This document shows positions 1 through 8,353 of a stretch of 58,584 nucleotides of DNA, piece after piece. The translations under genes and the position numbers were made by a program. The stretch is taken from positions 1-58,584 of the forward strand of contig MWCB01000005.1 of NCBI GenBank assembly GCA_002069815.1. The letters are read 5' to 3'. Below the pieces are notes generated by a model. The model did no database searches. It was given only the letters and a program-made list of their open reading frames with translations, and was not told the DNA's origin. The stretch comes from Tenericutes bacterium ADurb.Bin239. GTDB taxonomy: Bacteria > Bacillota_I > Bacilli_A > RFN20 > CAG-826. How positions within the stretch are numbered: position 1 is the stretch's first letter; every line of letters starts with the position of its first letter.

Positions 1-49
1 CTATGTTTAGAATATTTTTTACTATGCTCTTATCATTTAACTTGATTTA

Positions 50-523
50 TTAATAGTTAAAACCTCCTCTTTTACCAATTATTTGGTCTTGTAGATTAAT
101 CATCACTTGCTCTTCTGCTTCATTTTGGTGATCGTAACCTAATAAATGTAAGAGCCCATGAGTAAATAAAAACGTAAATTCGCGGCGTTCTTCATGCCCT
201 AATTCCCGCGCTTGACGTACCGCTACTGGAGCACAGATAATGATTGATCCTAAGTGCACAAAAGGTTCATTAACAAACTTATGCCCACTTTTAATATCGT
301 TAAACGCAAACGATAAAACATCGGTCACCGCATCGATATTTCGATATTCTTTATTAAGTAATTTAATCGTATCTTCACTAACGATACTTGCTTCCACGAG
401 AAATTCACCAGTTGTGTAATCAAGTATTTCCATTGTTTTATCATAAATCCGTTTAAAAATGGCCCGATAATTTTTATAGGTTGGTGAATAATCATCATAA
501 AACTCAATAGTTAGTTTTAACAT
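50..523 (-). CDS. ybeY: YbeY endoribonuclease (rRNA maturation)
   Basis: This is a metal-dependent endoribonuclease of the UPF0054 family, which takes part in 16S rRNA 3'-end maturation and ribosome quality control in the cytoplasm. The C-terminal signature HGLLHLLGYDH supplies the H-x3-H-x5-H zinc site. The length of about 157 residues is typical. The reading frame opens at 529 with Met-Val-Met; I prefer the third codon (523), giving the usual Met-Leu-Lys-Leu start. No Shine-Dalgarno is visible, and a TAAAAT box lies 7 bases before that ATG. In B. subtilis the next genes in this direction would be dgkA and era, but the 49 bases left in the window hold no gene start. The identity is certain; the start is not. 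Confidence 0.95.
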   Translation of the reverse strand: MLKLTIEFYDDYSPTYKNYRAIFKRIYDKTMEILDYTTGEFLVEASIVSEDTIKLLNKEYRNIDAVTDVLSFAFNDIKSGHKFVNEPFVHLGSIIICAPVAVRQARELGHEERREFTFLFTHGLLHLLGYDHQNEAEEQVMINLQDQIIGKRGGFNY

Positions 524-584
524 CACCATAATTTTACCATATATTGCTTAAATTAACGTAAGGCTTTCGTCGCGTTAATAAATA

Positions 585-1757
585 TTATTCGGTAAGTGGA
601 AAATCATTAATTGCATTTACAGCGTGGTAATAATGGTGTTGATTGAGAGCGCGATTAAAAAGACTTTTTAGTTCAAATAAATAGTAACTAAAGCCGAAAA
701 AATAAAAGATGAGAAAGTTTAAGCTATAGACATCCGTAAAATACATGAGCACAAAGATTAATACTCCAAGACTAAAATGAATAATGATGGAACGATAGAC
801 CCGCCATTTAGCAATACGCGTCGAATCAGCAATAATCGCCGCGTATAAACGAACGCGTTTCTCACCTTTTTCCTGCGCTAAGCTTGACAAGTTGGCTTCG
901 AGAGTAAATGTTTTATTATTGCCTTTTGATTGCATCCTTACTTCTATGAAAGCACTAAGTATTAAAAGAATACATATAATTGCAAAGTAATAATTGTTAA
1001 GTACTAAAATTATGGTTATCAACACAATAGTAGCGGTCGCCGTCCATAAATGTAACGGATAACTAAATACGATTTGCTTGGCCCTTTGCAATGACTCAAA
1101 GTGAACCTTGAAATTATTATCAATTCTAACTAACCTTGGACCGATATAAAAGGCATCAAATTTCTGTAAGTTTCTCATTATTACTTGTTGTTCCACAATT
1201 TTAAACATGGCCGCTACAGTAAAAGACACATAACTAATTAAATCAAGTTTAGCGTGACCTAAAAAAGCAAAACCTACTAATAGAAAGACCAAAAATAAGA
1301 AATTAAACACTAAAGCATTATACCTTTGCTTAAATTTAAATAAGGGCGGCTTTTTAACTTTATCTACACAATTTACTACTAATATATTACTAATAAAATA
1401 CTTTTTAATGTCTTTTAGAGCTAAAACGTAATATTCACCACTCGGATCCGCAACGTGAAGTTTGTTCTTTCTAACCTGCGTTAGAACAAAATGATTAACG
1501 CCTTCTTTACTTAAATGCATTACTATTGGACCCTTAATTTCTTTTAGTTCTTCTATACTTGAAAGCTTATATCCTAAAAGTTTTACACCATATTCTTGCG
1601 CCTGCTTAGTGATGGCTAAAAAGTTATCAAAATTACCAGTTAGCGGTAAGGTTAAATAGCGTCTATCACGATGAGTGAACGCTAGTAACATGCGGAGCAC
1701 CGTTTTACCACATTCATATGGTTGGTTTTGCTTTAATCGTACATCCATTAGTTTCAT
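585..1757 (-). CDS. C39-type cysteine peptidase domain fused to six-helix membrane domain
   Basis: The N-terminal ~120 residues look like a C39 (bacteriocin-processing) peptidase. Gln10 is the oxyanion residue, Cys16-Gly17 the nucleophile motif, His89 lies in NHFVLT and Asp104 in ADPSG, so the catalytic set appears intact. After it come about six hydrophobic segments (roughly 131-150, 155-180, 237-255, 256-275, 325-342, 345-362), the layout of an ABC exporter transmembrane domain. The protein stops at residue 390 with no Walker A, signature motif or Walker B. It is therefore a peptidase-containing ABC transporter without the ATPase half, or a membrane protease of that ancestry. No precursor peptide or partner ATPase gene is nearby. 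No clear ribosome-binding site is seen. The domain reading is fairly sure; the function is unknown. Confidence 0.7.
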   Translation of the reverse strand: MKLMDVRLKQNQPYECGKTVLRMLLAFTHRDRRYLTLPLTGNFDNFLAITKQAQEYGVKLLGYKLSSIEELKEIKGPIVMHLSKEGVNHFVLTQVRKNKLHVADPSGEYYVLALKDIKKYFISNILVVNCVDKVKKPPLFKFKQRYNALVFNFLFLVFLLVGFAFLGHAKLDLISYVSFTVAAMFKIVEQQVIMRNLQKFDAFYIGPRLVRIDNNFKVHFESLQRAKQIVFSYPLHLWTATATIVLITIILVLNNYYFAIICILLILSAFIEVRMQSKGNNKTFTLEANLSSLAQEKGEKRVRLYAAIIADSTRIAKWRVYRSIIIHFSLGVLIFVLMYFTDVYSLNFLIFYFFGFSYYLFELKSLFNRALNQHHYYHAVNAINDFPLTE

Positions 1758-1801
1758 ATTTAAAAATACAAAACTACCAACGGTTTTATTTCATAACAAT
1801 T

Positions 1802-1830
1802 AAAAAAAGAGAGGAATCATTGTTCCCCTC
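1802..1830 (-). terminator. Rho-independent terminator of rpsU
   Basis: On the minus strand an 8-bp stem (GAGGGGAA with TTCCTCTC, one G-U pair) with a 6-base loop is followed by seven T residues. It lies 17 bases past the rpsU stop and separates it from the C39 gene. Confidence 0.88.
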
Positions 1831-1846
1831 ATGTTATGTAAGTTAA

Positions 1847-2026
1847 TTAGCCACGTCGCGCTTTTCGCCGAGCTTGTTCCGCTTTAAGTTTGCGGCGAAG
1901 CCCTGGTTTAACATAGTATTGACGTTTTCTTGTTTCGGAAAGGACACCGGCTTTATTAACCTGACGTTTAAAGCGCCGTAATGCTTCATCTAACGATTCG
2001 TTTTCACGAACAACTGTTTTAGGCAT
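1847..2026 (-). CDS. rpsU: 30S ribosomal protein S21
   Basis: This is the small basic 30S subunit protein S21, 59 residues, with the family's opening ([20 protein letters not shown]) and an Arg/Lys-rich tail. I start it at the ATG of Met-Pro-Lys-Thr (2026). The frame also has a GTG three codons earlier, but that sits almost on top of the AGGAAAGG ribosome-binding site. It is a single-gene unit with its own promoter and terminator. rpsU near mtaB, rsmE and ybeY matches the B. subtilis order. Confidence 0.97.
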   Translation of the reverse strand: MPKTVVRENESLDEALRRFKRQVNKAGVLSETRKRQYYVKPGLRRKLKAEQARRKARRG

Positions 2027-2063
2027 TAATTTCACATCCTTTCCTGGCTAGTTGCCATTAATA

Positions 2064-2091
2064 ATTATAGTGTATTAATTTATTTATGCAA
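2064..2091 (-). promoter_or_regulatory. Sigma-A type promoter of rpsU
   Basis: On the minus strand TTGCAT (2086-2091) and TATAAT (2064-2069) are separated by 16 bases. The predicted leader is about 30 bases and carries AGGAAAGG. Confidence 0.75.
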
Positions 2092-2144
2092 GGAAAAATA
2101 GCAAATTAATATTTATAATCAGTAATTTATAAAATAAATTAAAC

Positions 2145-2555
2145 TTAATCCATTTGTTTAATTCTTTTAATCCGTTTAATCGTATTTAAAATATAACGCC
2201 ATAGCGGAACCAGTAATAAAATCATCCACGCTGGATGCCATTTACCCGTAGTGGCGCCCACAATCACAAAAGTAGCAACGACTAAAGCATCAACCGAAAA
2301 TAGGGCGAACTTACGTTCTAAAATAGCATCAACAACCGAAGCAACAACCGGGATAGTTAAGAAAACAACCCAGTGTGGATGCCATTTTTCAAGGAAGAAA
2401 ACCATCGCGACATAAGCAATGACGACTAGCACTGAATATGTGGACATCACTAATTTCTTAATTTCAAACTTCTTCCGCCTACTCATTGTGTCTTTTTTAT
2501 TGTTGTCATCATCCTCGATAATTTCAACTTCGACAAATTCAGGTGTATCACTCAT
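2145..2555 (-). CDS. Small membrane protein with two KWHP-x-W repeats
   Basis: I do not recognise a named family. The 136-residue protein has an acidic N-terminus (about residues 8-22), a basic patch, and four predicted membrane segments (about 37-54, 62-76, 84-100 and 108-124). It is internally duplicated: EKWHPHW precedes the second segment and GKWHPAW the fourth, each followed by a hydrophobic stretch rich in Val, Leu and Pro. The C-terminus is strongly basic. It lies 25 bases before the GNAT gene. Trp-His-Pro-x-Trp motifs between helices occur in small Bacilli membrane proteins of unknown role; I infer only an integral membrane location. Confidence 0.6.
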   Translation of the reverse strand: MSDTPEFVEVEIIEDDDNNKKDTMSRRKKFEIKKLVMSTYSVLVVIAYVAMVFFLEKWHPHWVVFLTIPVVASVVDAILERKFALFSVDALVVATFVIVGATTGKWHPAWMILLLVPLWRYILNTIKRIKRIKQMD

Positions 2556-2580
2556 ACTTTTTTACCTCTTTTCCTTAATT

Positions 2581-3021
2581 TTATATATCTAATCGATAGA
2601 TAGCGTGTGGTTTAATATCTTTGAAATAAAACAAATAATTTTGTGGTGGAGTCACGACTTCAAGCAGTTTGGCTCCTATTTTTTCAAAAGTACGGAGATA
2701 ACCTAAATGATCATACTCCGCTGCTAATATCACATAATCCATGGCATGATACTTTGGCACAACCATGATGGCATTAAGGGCTTTAACCGCTAGATTACGA
2801 CCACGATAATCACCCCTAATCTGGTAAACGAAGTTGCCGCTGTAGTGCGAATGAAAATTATGACCAATACGAACGGTAATATTACCAACTAAAGTGCCAT
2901 CATCAAGGTAAATACCATATTTATAATATGGTAATCCCGCAATTAAACCGGGATTATGCTCGGCTATTTGCAGATAGATGTCTTCACCCTTAATAACATC
3001 AAAATCACTGTTAAATCGCAT
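2581..3021 (-). CDS. GNAT family N-acetyltransferase
   Basis: This 146-residue protein has a GNAT fold pattern. Strands surround GIYLDDGTLVGNITVR, followed by YRGRNLAVKAL, the acetyl-CoA pyrophosphate-binding loop in its relaxed form (R-x-x-x-A in place of Q/R-x-x-G-x-G/A), and a C-terminal region with the usual FEKIGAKL segment. The substrate cannot be read from the sequence. It starts at an ATG preceded by AAGG. Its neighbours are two small membrane proteins, and the spacing of 25 and 36 bases suggests one transcript. Confidence 0.72.
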   Translation of the reverse strand: MRFNSDFDVIKGEDIYLQIAEHNPGLIAGLPYYKYGIYLDDGTLVGNITVRIGHNFHSHYSGNFVYQIRGDYRGRNLAVKALNAIMVVPKYHAMDYVILAAEYDHLGYLRTFEKIGAKLLEVVTPPQNYLFYFKDIKPHAIYRLDI

Positions 3022-3057
3022 CTTTAATACCTTAAAACGGTTATTTAATAAACTTGT

Positions 3058-3546
3058 TTACTCCTTTTCGTTTGTTTCATGTTCAGTAGCGACTTGAACG
3101 TTTGAAAAATAACGTTCGGGATGATTAGTGATAAACAGATTAAGCATCGCTTTAAGTGTTTCTTCGGCTCGCGCCGTTTCTTTTAAAAAGCGCACAACAT
3201 AGAGCTCACTATCTTTGGTCGCAAGCACTAAGTTACGGCGCATGTTCCCAACTGATCCTAAATTTGAAAAAGGAACTTGCTTCGTTTTCTTTTTACTCAT
3301 ATGGAGATAAGCGCCTTCTTCATCAACACTTAAGACAATTTTAGGACGGATTAAATATAAAATAAGAAACACAACTTCACCGCCAAAGAGAATAAGGAAG
3401 AGCAGGGCGAGTAAAATGATATCACCGCTTGTACTTCCTTGATTTTGTACAATCATGACCACCCATGATATAAATAATGCAATGGTGGCCGCTAAAACCC
3501 CAATATAGTAAAATAAGTAACGTTTTGATTTTTCAAAAGTAATCAT
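3058..3546 (-). CDS. Two-helix membrane protein with C-terminal cytosolic domain
   Basis: I cannot assign a family. Residues about 10-32 and 40-66 are hydrophobic and form two membrane segments. The remaining ~95 residues alternate short strands (KIVLSVDEEGAYLHM, VPFSNLGSV, NLVLAT, LYVVRF) and end in a helix, a pattern resembling the PH-like domains found behind two helices in many Firmicutes membrane proteins. The tail is hydrophilic (TEHETNEKE). It sits 12 bases before deoC on the same strand. Membrane location is well supported; the PH-like reading is inference. Confidence 0.55.
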   Translation of the reverse strand: MITFEKSKRYLFYYIGVLAATIALFISWVVMIVQNQGSTSGDIILLALLFLILFGGEVVFLILYLIRPKIVLSVDEEGAYLHMSKKKTKQVPFSNLGSVGNMRRNLVLATKDSELYVVRFLKETARAEETLKAMLNLFITNHPERYFSNVQVATEHETNEKE

Positions 3547-3558
3547 ATGATCTGTTTT

Positions 3559-4221
3559 TTAGTAACCAGTTCCCTTTTTACCAGTGAAAAAAGCAACCCC
3601 ATTGCTCGTGCCAATGCGAGTAGCCCCAGCTTTGACCATAGCCTCAAGATCTTCCATTGTGCGGACTCCGCCGCTAGCTTTCACGCCCATGTCTGGTCCT
3701 ACCGTCTTACGCATAAGGGCGACATCAGCAACAGTTGCGCCGCCAGTACTAAAACCAGTACTTGTTTTCACAAAATCGGCCCCCGCCTTCCGGCTTAAAA
3801 GACATGCTCTAATTTTTTCATCATCCGTTAAAAGACACGTTTCAATGATGACTTTTAGTGTTACCCATTCTGGCAAACTTTCTTTAATTTCGCGAATTTC
3901 ACTAAATACTTCGAGATCTAAGCCTGCTTTAAGTTTACCGACGTTAATAACCATATCAACTTCGTCGGCCCCTTGCTCAACCGCAATTTGCGCTTCAACG
4001 ACTTTAGCTTCCGTACTCGTCGCCCCCAGTGGGAATCCAACCACAGTGCACACTAAGACATCGCTTTCTGCTAGGAGCATGCTTGCGAGGGGGACGTAAC
4101 CTGGATTAACGCAGACACTCATAAAATCGTAGGCAAGTGCTTCTTTACATAATTTTTCAATTTGCGCCGGCGAAGCATCCGCTTTAAGTAAAGTATGATC
4201 AATTAATTTATTCTTTTTCAT
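3559..4221 (-). CDS. deoC: Deoxyribose-phosphate aldolase
   Basis: DeoC cleaves 2-deoxyribose 5-phosphate to glyceraldehyde 3-phosphate and acetaldehyde in deoxynucleoside catabolism. Both family lysines are present: the Schiff-base Lys in [15 protein letters not shown] and the second in [10 protein letters not shown] start it at 4221 ([12 protein letters not shown]), which has a strong GGAGG five bases upstream; the frame runs 30 codons further without good start signals. The result, 220 residues, is normal for the family. A pyrimidine-nucleoside phosphorylase (36762-38069) elsewhere in the window would feed the same pathway. The rpmF terminator lies upstream, so it probably has its own promoter. 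Confidence 0.96.
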   Translation of the reverse strand: MKKNKLIDHTLLKADASPAQIEKLCKEALAYDFMSVCVNPGYVPLASMLLAESDVLVCTVVGFPLGATSTEAKVVEAQIAVEQGADEVDMVINVGKLKAGLDLEVFSEIREIKESLPEWVTLKVIIETCLLTDDEKIRACLLSRKAGADFVKTSTGFSTGGATVADVALMRKTVGPDMGVKASGGVRTMEDLEAMVKAGATRIGTSNGVAFFTGKKGTGY

Positions 4222-4282
4222 AATACCTCCAATCTTTATTTTATCATTCAATATGATAATTTGGTATTTGTTATTGTGACTA

Positions 4283-4308
4283 AAATAAAAAAGGAAGTTT
4301 AACTTCCT
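4283..4308 (-). terminator. Rho-independent terminator of rpmF
   Basis: On the minus strand AGGAAG-TTAAA-CTTCCT (6-bp stem) is followed by a T-rich tail (TTTTTATTTT). It sits 22 bases after the rpmF stop and before the deoC ribosome-binding site. Confidence 0.78.
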
Positions 4309-4330
4309 CATTTATTAAGGTTTAAGACCC

Positions 4331-4540
4331 TTATTTCTTTGCTTTCCCTTTTTCTTTTTTGGGCACTTCTTTCGTAATTACGTCTTTGCCAGCGTAATGA
4401 TGACATTCTGGACAAACATGGTGGGCCCGAATGAGTGTTCCACAGTTGGGGCAAGTTGTAAGTCCAGTCACGTTTAATTTAAAATGAGTGCGGCGTAACC
4501 GTTTGCGAGTTTTACTACCACGTCTTTGTTGAACAGCCAT
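4331..4540 (-). CDS. rpmF: 50S ribosomal protein L32, zinc-ribbon form
   Basis: L32 is a small 50S subunit protein. The first residues ([19 protein letters not shown]) are typical, and two Cys pairs (CPNCG and CPECHHY) form the zinc ribbon of the C+ form. It has 69 residues with a Lys/Glu-rich tail. It is a single-gene unit with a near-consensus promoter, AAAGGAGGA ribosome-binding site and terminator. In many bacteria rpmF follows the DUF177/YceD gene; that gene is not here. Confidence 0.97.
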   Translation of the reverse strand: MAVQQRRGSKTRKRLRRTHFKLNVTGLTTCPNCGTLIRAHHVCPECHHYAGKDVITKEVPKKEKGKAKK

Positions 4541-4569
4541 AAACTTATCCTCCTTTTGTGACTAGGCCT

Positions 4570-4597
4570 ATTATAGCAAATGAAATATATGTGTCAA
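4570..4597 (-). promoter_or_regulatory. Promoter of rpmF
   Basis: On the minus strand TTGACA (4592-4597) and TATAAT (4570-4575) are 16 bases apart, and TGC before the -10 box makes an extended -10. It is one of the two best promoter matches in the window. Confidence 0.85.
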
Positions 4598-4677
4598 GAA
4601 ATTTAGACATTTTATAGTATTTATTTTATTGTTTCGATTATATGATAAGAATTTAATGTAATATTTTTAGACAGTGT

Positions 4678-5964
4678 CTAGATTATTTTGCTAATTTTGG
4701 GATTATAAATTACCTTTATTACTTGCCTAGTTATATCAACATCACTTTTTACTTTTACTTCTAAATAATTAGTGGTATGTCCAAAATAAAGATTAGTCTC
4801 GGAGTCAAACGTTTCAATTAAAACTTCTTGTTCTTTATGAATAAACTTAGTAGCGTACTTCTTTTTTAATTGCTCGCTAATGGCTAAAAGTTTGCGAACT
4901 CGCTCTTTTTTTGTTGGTCCATCAACTTGATTTTTAAAAGAAGCGGCGCTGGTTTTGGTGCGAGCACTATAAGGAAAGACATGTAATTGTGCAAAGTTAG
5001 CTTTTTTTATAAAAGCAACCGTTTCTTCAAATAGTTCGTTAGTTTCACCAGGAAAACCAACAATAATATCAGTGGTAATGGCAATATCGGGTATAATTTC
5101 GCGAATACTAGCGATTTTATTTAAAAATTCACTAGCGGTATATCTTCGATTCATTCGCTTAAGAACTTCACCACTTCCAGATTGTAATGGAATATGAAAA
5201 TGACGAGCAAGGCGCTTATCTTTAAGCATTAAACGAAGTAATCTCTCATCAATTTCACTTTCTTCAATACTTGAAATTCGTAATTTATATAAAGAAGGAC
5301 ATGTTTCCAGGATCATTTCGACAATATCGGTAAAGTTAATGTTACCTAAATCTTTACCATACGCTCCCGTGTGAATGCCAGTTAAGACAATTTCTTGATA
5401 ACCTCTTTTTACTAAATCCTTAGCTTCATTAATAATAGCGCGCGCATCTCTACTTCGCATCTTGCCGCGCGCAATGGGGATTATACAATACGTACAAAAA
5501 GCATCACAACCATCTTGAATCTTTAAATAAGCGCGAGCTTGCGGGGACACACTGGTTGCATGTAGTTCTTCATAACTAAAATTGCGTGGTTCTTCTTCAA
5601 TATCAATGATTTTAATTCCCGTTTTACTAAATTTTTCTATGTAATCAACGATTTTAGCGCGATTACTTGTGCCCACTAAAATATCAATTTCCGGAATGGT
5701 ATTTATTAGGTCCTTATTAATTTGCGCATAACATCCCATCACCACTAAAATGGCATTAGGGTAATTCTTCGCAAGTTTTCTTATTTGTTGCCTACTTTTT
5801 TGATCAGCGTTACGCGTAACACTACATGTATTAATAAGCGCTACATTGACATTATCATTATCTTGGGCCTGAACATAACCGTTTTTAAGTAACGCTTCAT
5901 TAATACTAAAAACTTCGTAAGCATTAACTTTACAGCCTAACGATACACTTATAAACGTTTTCAT
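4678..5964 (-). CDS. mtaB: tRNA t6A37 methylthiotransferase MtaB
   Basis: MtaB is a radical-SAM enzyme that converts t6A to ms2t6A at position 37 of tRNAs. The N-terminal methylthiotransferase domain has its three cluster Cys residues (SLGCKVN, NTCSV, GCYAQ). The radical-SAM motif is CDAFCTYC, and a TRAM-like domain closes the protein. The 428-residue length is usual. The start SLGCKVNAYE distinguishes MtaB from MiaB. It overlaps the preceding unknown gene by four bases (ATGA), which in turn overlaps rsmE, so the three are translationally coupled. rsmE-mtaB adjacency is conserved in Bacilli. Confidence 0.95.
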   Translation of the reverse strand: MKTFISVSLGCKVNAYEVFSINEALLKNGYVQAQDNDNVNVALINTCSVTRNADQKSRQQIRKLAKNYPNAILVVMGCYAQINKDLINTIPEIDILVGTSNRAKIVDYIEKFSKTGIKIIDIEEEPRNFSYEELHATSVSPQARAYLKIQDGCDAFCTYCIIPIARGKMRSRDARAIINEAKDLVKRGYQEIVLTGIHTGAYGKDLGNINFTDIVEMILETCPSLYKLRISSIEESEIDERLLRLMLKDKRLARHFHIPLQSGSGEVLKRMNRRYTASEFLNKIASIREIIPDIAITTDIIVGFPGETNELFEETVAFIKKANFAQLHVFPYSARTKTSAASFKNQVDGPTKKERVRKLLAISEQLKKKYATKFIHKEQEVLIETFDSETNLYFGHTTNYLEVKVKSDVDITRQVIKVIYNPKISKII

Positions 5965-6668
5965 GTAATAATCTTCCGTCTTTTGAGATTATTAATGTAT
6001 TTATTGTACATTTTATGACTAATTAATTTACCTTCAAATAACGCATTAATAAAACCAATCCGATTACCAGCGTAATATGCCTCAAGCACCGGTTTAACGC
6101 GTTCAATCACATTACGGAAGTCAGGACGCTTAATATGCTTATCAAAAAGACAAATCTTAACATCTAATCGCCCTTGATCATTCACAATATAGATAGCGTG
6201 AAAATCATAATGATAATACGCGCGCGTGTGCGCATCTTGACCAACAAGCATGAGACTAGTTAGTTGTGATTCAAAAAGCGCAAAATTATATGTTTCAAAA
6301 ATATCAATTGTGTCATGTATTAAAGTAAGTTTGTTCCCTAAATTATTAGCGATTAAAATATTATTACTCACACTAAAAAGGGGACAATATATGGGCACGT
6401 TATTAAAGGTAAAAAGGGGCTTAACTGGTAATTCATTATTCCCATTAGGGTTACTAGCCCAATATTTACTTAAAGCTTCTCCATTTAAAAGGGAGCTTTG
6501 CAAAATATTCGCACATATTAAATCAAAATCATCTTTACTATTAATAAAAGGGAGAAATTCGGGTACCTGAGTCAACAGCGCTTCATGTTCTTGGAAAAAT
6601 AAATATTCACGACTCGGTGTAATTAAATGCGGTCGTCTATTTTCGCGTAATAAATCATATATTTTCAT
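5961..6668 (-). CDS. Protein of unknown function, coupled to mtaB and rsmE
   Basis: I do not recognise this 235-residue protein. It has no signal peptide, no membrane segment and no obvious nucleotide-binding motif. The N-terminal half is rich in Leu, Phe and Asn with little basic charge; the C-terminal half contains YYHYDFHAIYIVNDQGR and ends in a basic stretch (NKYINNLKRRK). Four-base ATGA overlaps at both ends place it between rsmE (16S rRNA m3U methylation) and mtaB (tRNA thiomethylation). B. subtilis has nothing between these two genes. A role linked to RNA modification is only a guess from position. Confidence 0.75.
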   Translation of the reverse strand: MKIYDLLRENRRPHLITPSREYLFFQEHEALLTQVPEFLPFINSKDDFDLICANILQSSLLNGEALSKYWASNPNGNNELPVKPLFTFNNVPIYCPLFSVSNNILIANNLGNKLTLIHDTIDIFETYNFALFESQLTSLMLVGQDAHTRAYYHYDFHAIYIVNDQGRLDVKICLFDKHIKRPDFRNVIERVKPVLEAYYAGNRIGFINALFEGKLISHKMYNKYINNLKRRKIIT

Positions 6669-7381
6669 TGCACTGCTCCTTTTTGATAATGATGTAAGAC
6701 ACTTACAGCATATAGGGCCGCGGTTTCACTCCGCAGCACATTATCACCAAAAGTAATAACCGTAAATCCGTTTCTTTGTGCCCCAAGAACTTCATCAGCA
6801 CTAAAGCCCCCTTCGGGTCCGACTAAGATTAACAAATTTTCTTTGAAACCTTTATTTAAAACTTCATTAAACGGAATACTTCCCTTTTCATGAGCAATAA
6901 TCTTAGTATCATACTTTAATTCAATTACTTCTTTAAAAGGGAAGGGTCCACTGATAGTAGGTATATAGTTACGCTTTGATTGCATCGCCGCACTTTTAAT
7001 TATTTTATTAAAACGATCTAAACGACTTTTTAGCCGTGAACTTGGTATTTTACCAATACTTCGTTCACTATCAATAAGAATAATATCATGAACTCCAATT
7101 TCAACTGCCTTTTGGATGACATGTTCCAGTTTATCACCTTTGGGCAAGGCATAACCAAGTGTTAAGCGCGGTAATTTATCGCTTGGTAATGGATTACTTT
7201 CAACTATATTAAGCGCAAAAGGACTAACACTTTGAAGTGTGCAGGTGTAAAGAATATTACCAGCAACAATTTCAATATATTCATCACGTTTAATCCGCAA
7301 TACTTTCGTTAAATGAAAAATATCATCATCACTTAAGACGACCTTATTTTGTTCGACTTTTCCAAAAAAACGATAACTCAT
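6665..7381 (-). CDS. rsmE: 16S rRNA (uracil-1498-N3)-methyltransferase
   Basis: RsmE is a SPOUT-fold methyltransferase that methylates U1498 of 16S rRNA. It shows the N-terminal PUA-like segment (FHLTKVLRIKRDE) and the knotted C-terminal part, with LGYALPKGDKLEHVIQKAVEIGV, ILVGPEGGFSADE and FGDNVLRSETAALYAVSVL. Length is 238 residues. It ends in a TGA that overlaps the next start, direct evidence that TGA is a stop in this genome. No clear Shine-Dalgarno is seen. Confidence 0.97.
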   Translation of the reverse strand: MSYRFFGKVEQNKVVLSDDDIFHLTKVLRIKRDEYIEIVAGNILYTCTLQSVSPFALNIVESNPLPSDKLPRLTLGYALPKGDKLEHVIQKAVEIGVHDIILIDSERSIGKIPSSRLKSRLDRFNKIIKSAAMQSKRNYIPTISGPFPFKEVIELKYDTKIIAHEKGSIPFNEVLNKGFKENLLILVGPEGGFSADEVLGAQRNGFTVITFGDNVLRSETAALYAVSVLHHYQKGAVQ

Positions 7382-7422
7382 AATCTTAAACCATTATTAT
7401 TTTAGCATCAATGCTAATAGCG

Positions 7423-8238
7423 TTAACGAATAATGAAAAAGGCACTAAACGCTAACAGGCCAACGACTAGACAATAAATTCCAAAATAAATTAAATGTTC
7501 AACCTTTAACTTCTTCATCACTAACCAGCCAGTAAAGAAGGTAGCCGCAAACGTAAATGCAAAAGCAAGGCTATATCCGACCCAGTTAATTTCTTCCGCT
7601 ACTCCGACTAAATCAACAATACTTAATGCACTCGTTGGTACACTGATGATGATATAGGCTAAGAATGAAAACTTTAAAATACTTTTAAGAGAAACGCGGC
7701 TTACTCTTCCCCCTATAATCGTTGAACCACTACGCGAAATACCAGGGAAAATAGCAAAAGCTTGGGTAAAACCAACTACAATAGCGTCCTTCCACTTAAT
7801 ATCATCATGTTCAATAATTAAATTACGAGTAAAAAAGATGATTAGAAGTAAGGCACCAGTAATAAATAAAGCAATCCCCACGGTTAATAAGTTTTTAATT
7901 GCTCCCATTTCTTCTTTAAAAATCAGACCAACAATTCCAATCGGAATAACGGCAATTATTAGTTTAATAACATATAAGAAAGTTTCTTTATATTTTTCCC
8001 GCGCTTCTTTTTTAAAAATATAAAGGAAAAATCCTTTAATTAATTCCCATATATCTTTCGCAAATAAGACAAATAATGCTAAAAAACTTGCGGTATTCGT
8101 AAACATTTCAAAAACAAGCCCAGGTTGCTCAATATTTAGTAATTCTTGAAAGATGACAAGATGGCCACTTGAACTAATCGGGAAGATTTCGGTAATCCCT
8201 TGAATAATCCCGAGAATAATATATTTAAGAATTTCCAT
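7423..8238 (-). CDS. uppP: Undecaprenyl-diphosphate phosphatase (UppP/BacA)
   Basis: This integral membrane enzyme recycles undecaprenyl diphosphate to the monophosphate carrier used for cell-envelope polymers. The family signatures are EIFPISSSGHLVIFQ near the N-terminus and FPGISRSGSTIIGG in the second half, along with about eight membrane helices. The frame opens at a GTG (8250); I prefer the ATG at 8238, giving MEILKYIILGIIQG, the usual start. Its presence argues for some lipid-linked glycan synthesis, though no cell-wall gene is in the window. A TATAAT at 8270-8275 may be its -10 box. Confidence 0.95.
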   Translation of the reverse strand: MEILKYIILGIIQGITEIFPISSSGHLVIFQELLNIEQPGLVFEMFTNTASFLALFVLFAKDIWELIKGFFLYIFKKEAREKYKETFLYVIKLIIAVIPIGIVGLIFKEEMGAIKNLLTVGIALFITGALLLIIFFTRNLIIEHDDIKWKDAIVVGFTQAFAIFPGISRSGSTIIGGRVSRVSLKSILKFSFLAYIIISVPTSALSIVDLVGVAEEINWVGYSLAFAFTFAATFFTGWLVMKKLKVEHLIYFGIYCLVVGLLAFSAFFIIR

Positions 8239-8300
8239 AACTTCACTCACTTCTCTTTATTACTTTGTAATTATAGCCTATTCTTCATTATTTAGATGTT

Positions 8301-8332
8301 AAAAAAGGTTAGGACATGCTTATCCTAACCTT
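8301..8332 (-). terminator. Rho-independent terminator after the surface-protein pair
   Basis: On the minus strand a 10-bp perfect stem (AAGGTTAGGA with TCCTAACCTT) with an 8-base loop runs into a T tract. It lies 21 bases past the stop of the second paralogue and insulates uppP. Confidence 0.92.
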
Positions 8333-8353
8333 AGCGCTTAAGTGTATTAATGA

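Noticed and set aside
1..49. Start of a further gene (era or dgkA expected after ybeY)
   Set aside because: On the minus strand the only ATG here is followed by a stop after four codons, so no coding start can be supported.
3584..4099. Long plus-strand open frame opposite deoC
   Set aside because: It is the antisense of a well-conserved gene, has no family likeness or ribosome-binding site, and has the Ser/Pro/Thr-rich composition typical of an antisense frame.
4660..4680. Terminator after mtaB
   Set aside because: TAGAC-ACT-GTCTA is short and is followed by A residues on the minus strand.
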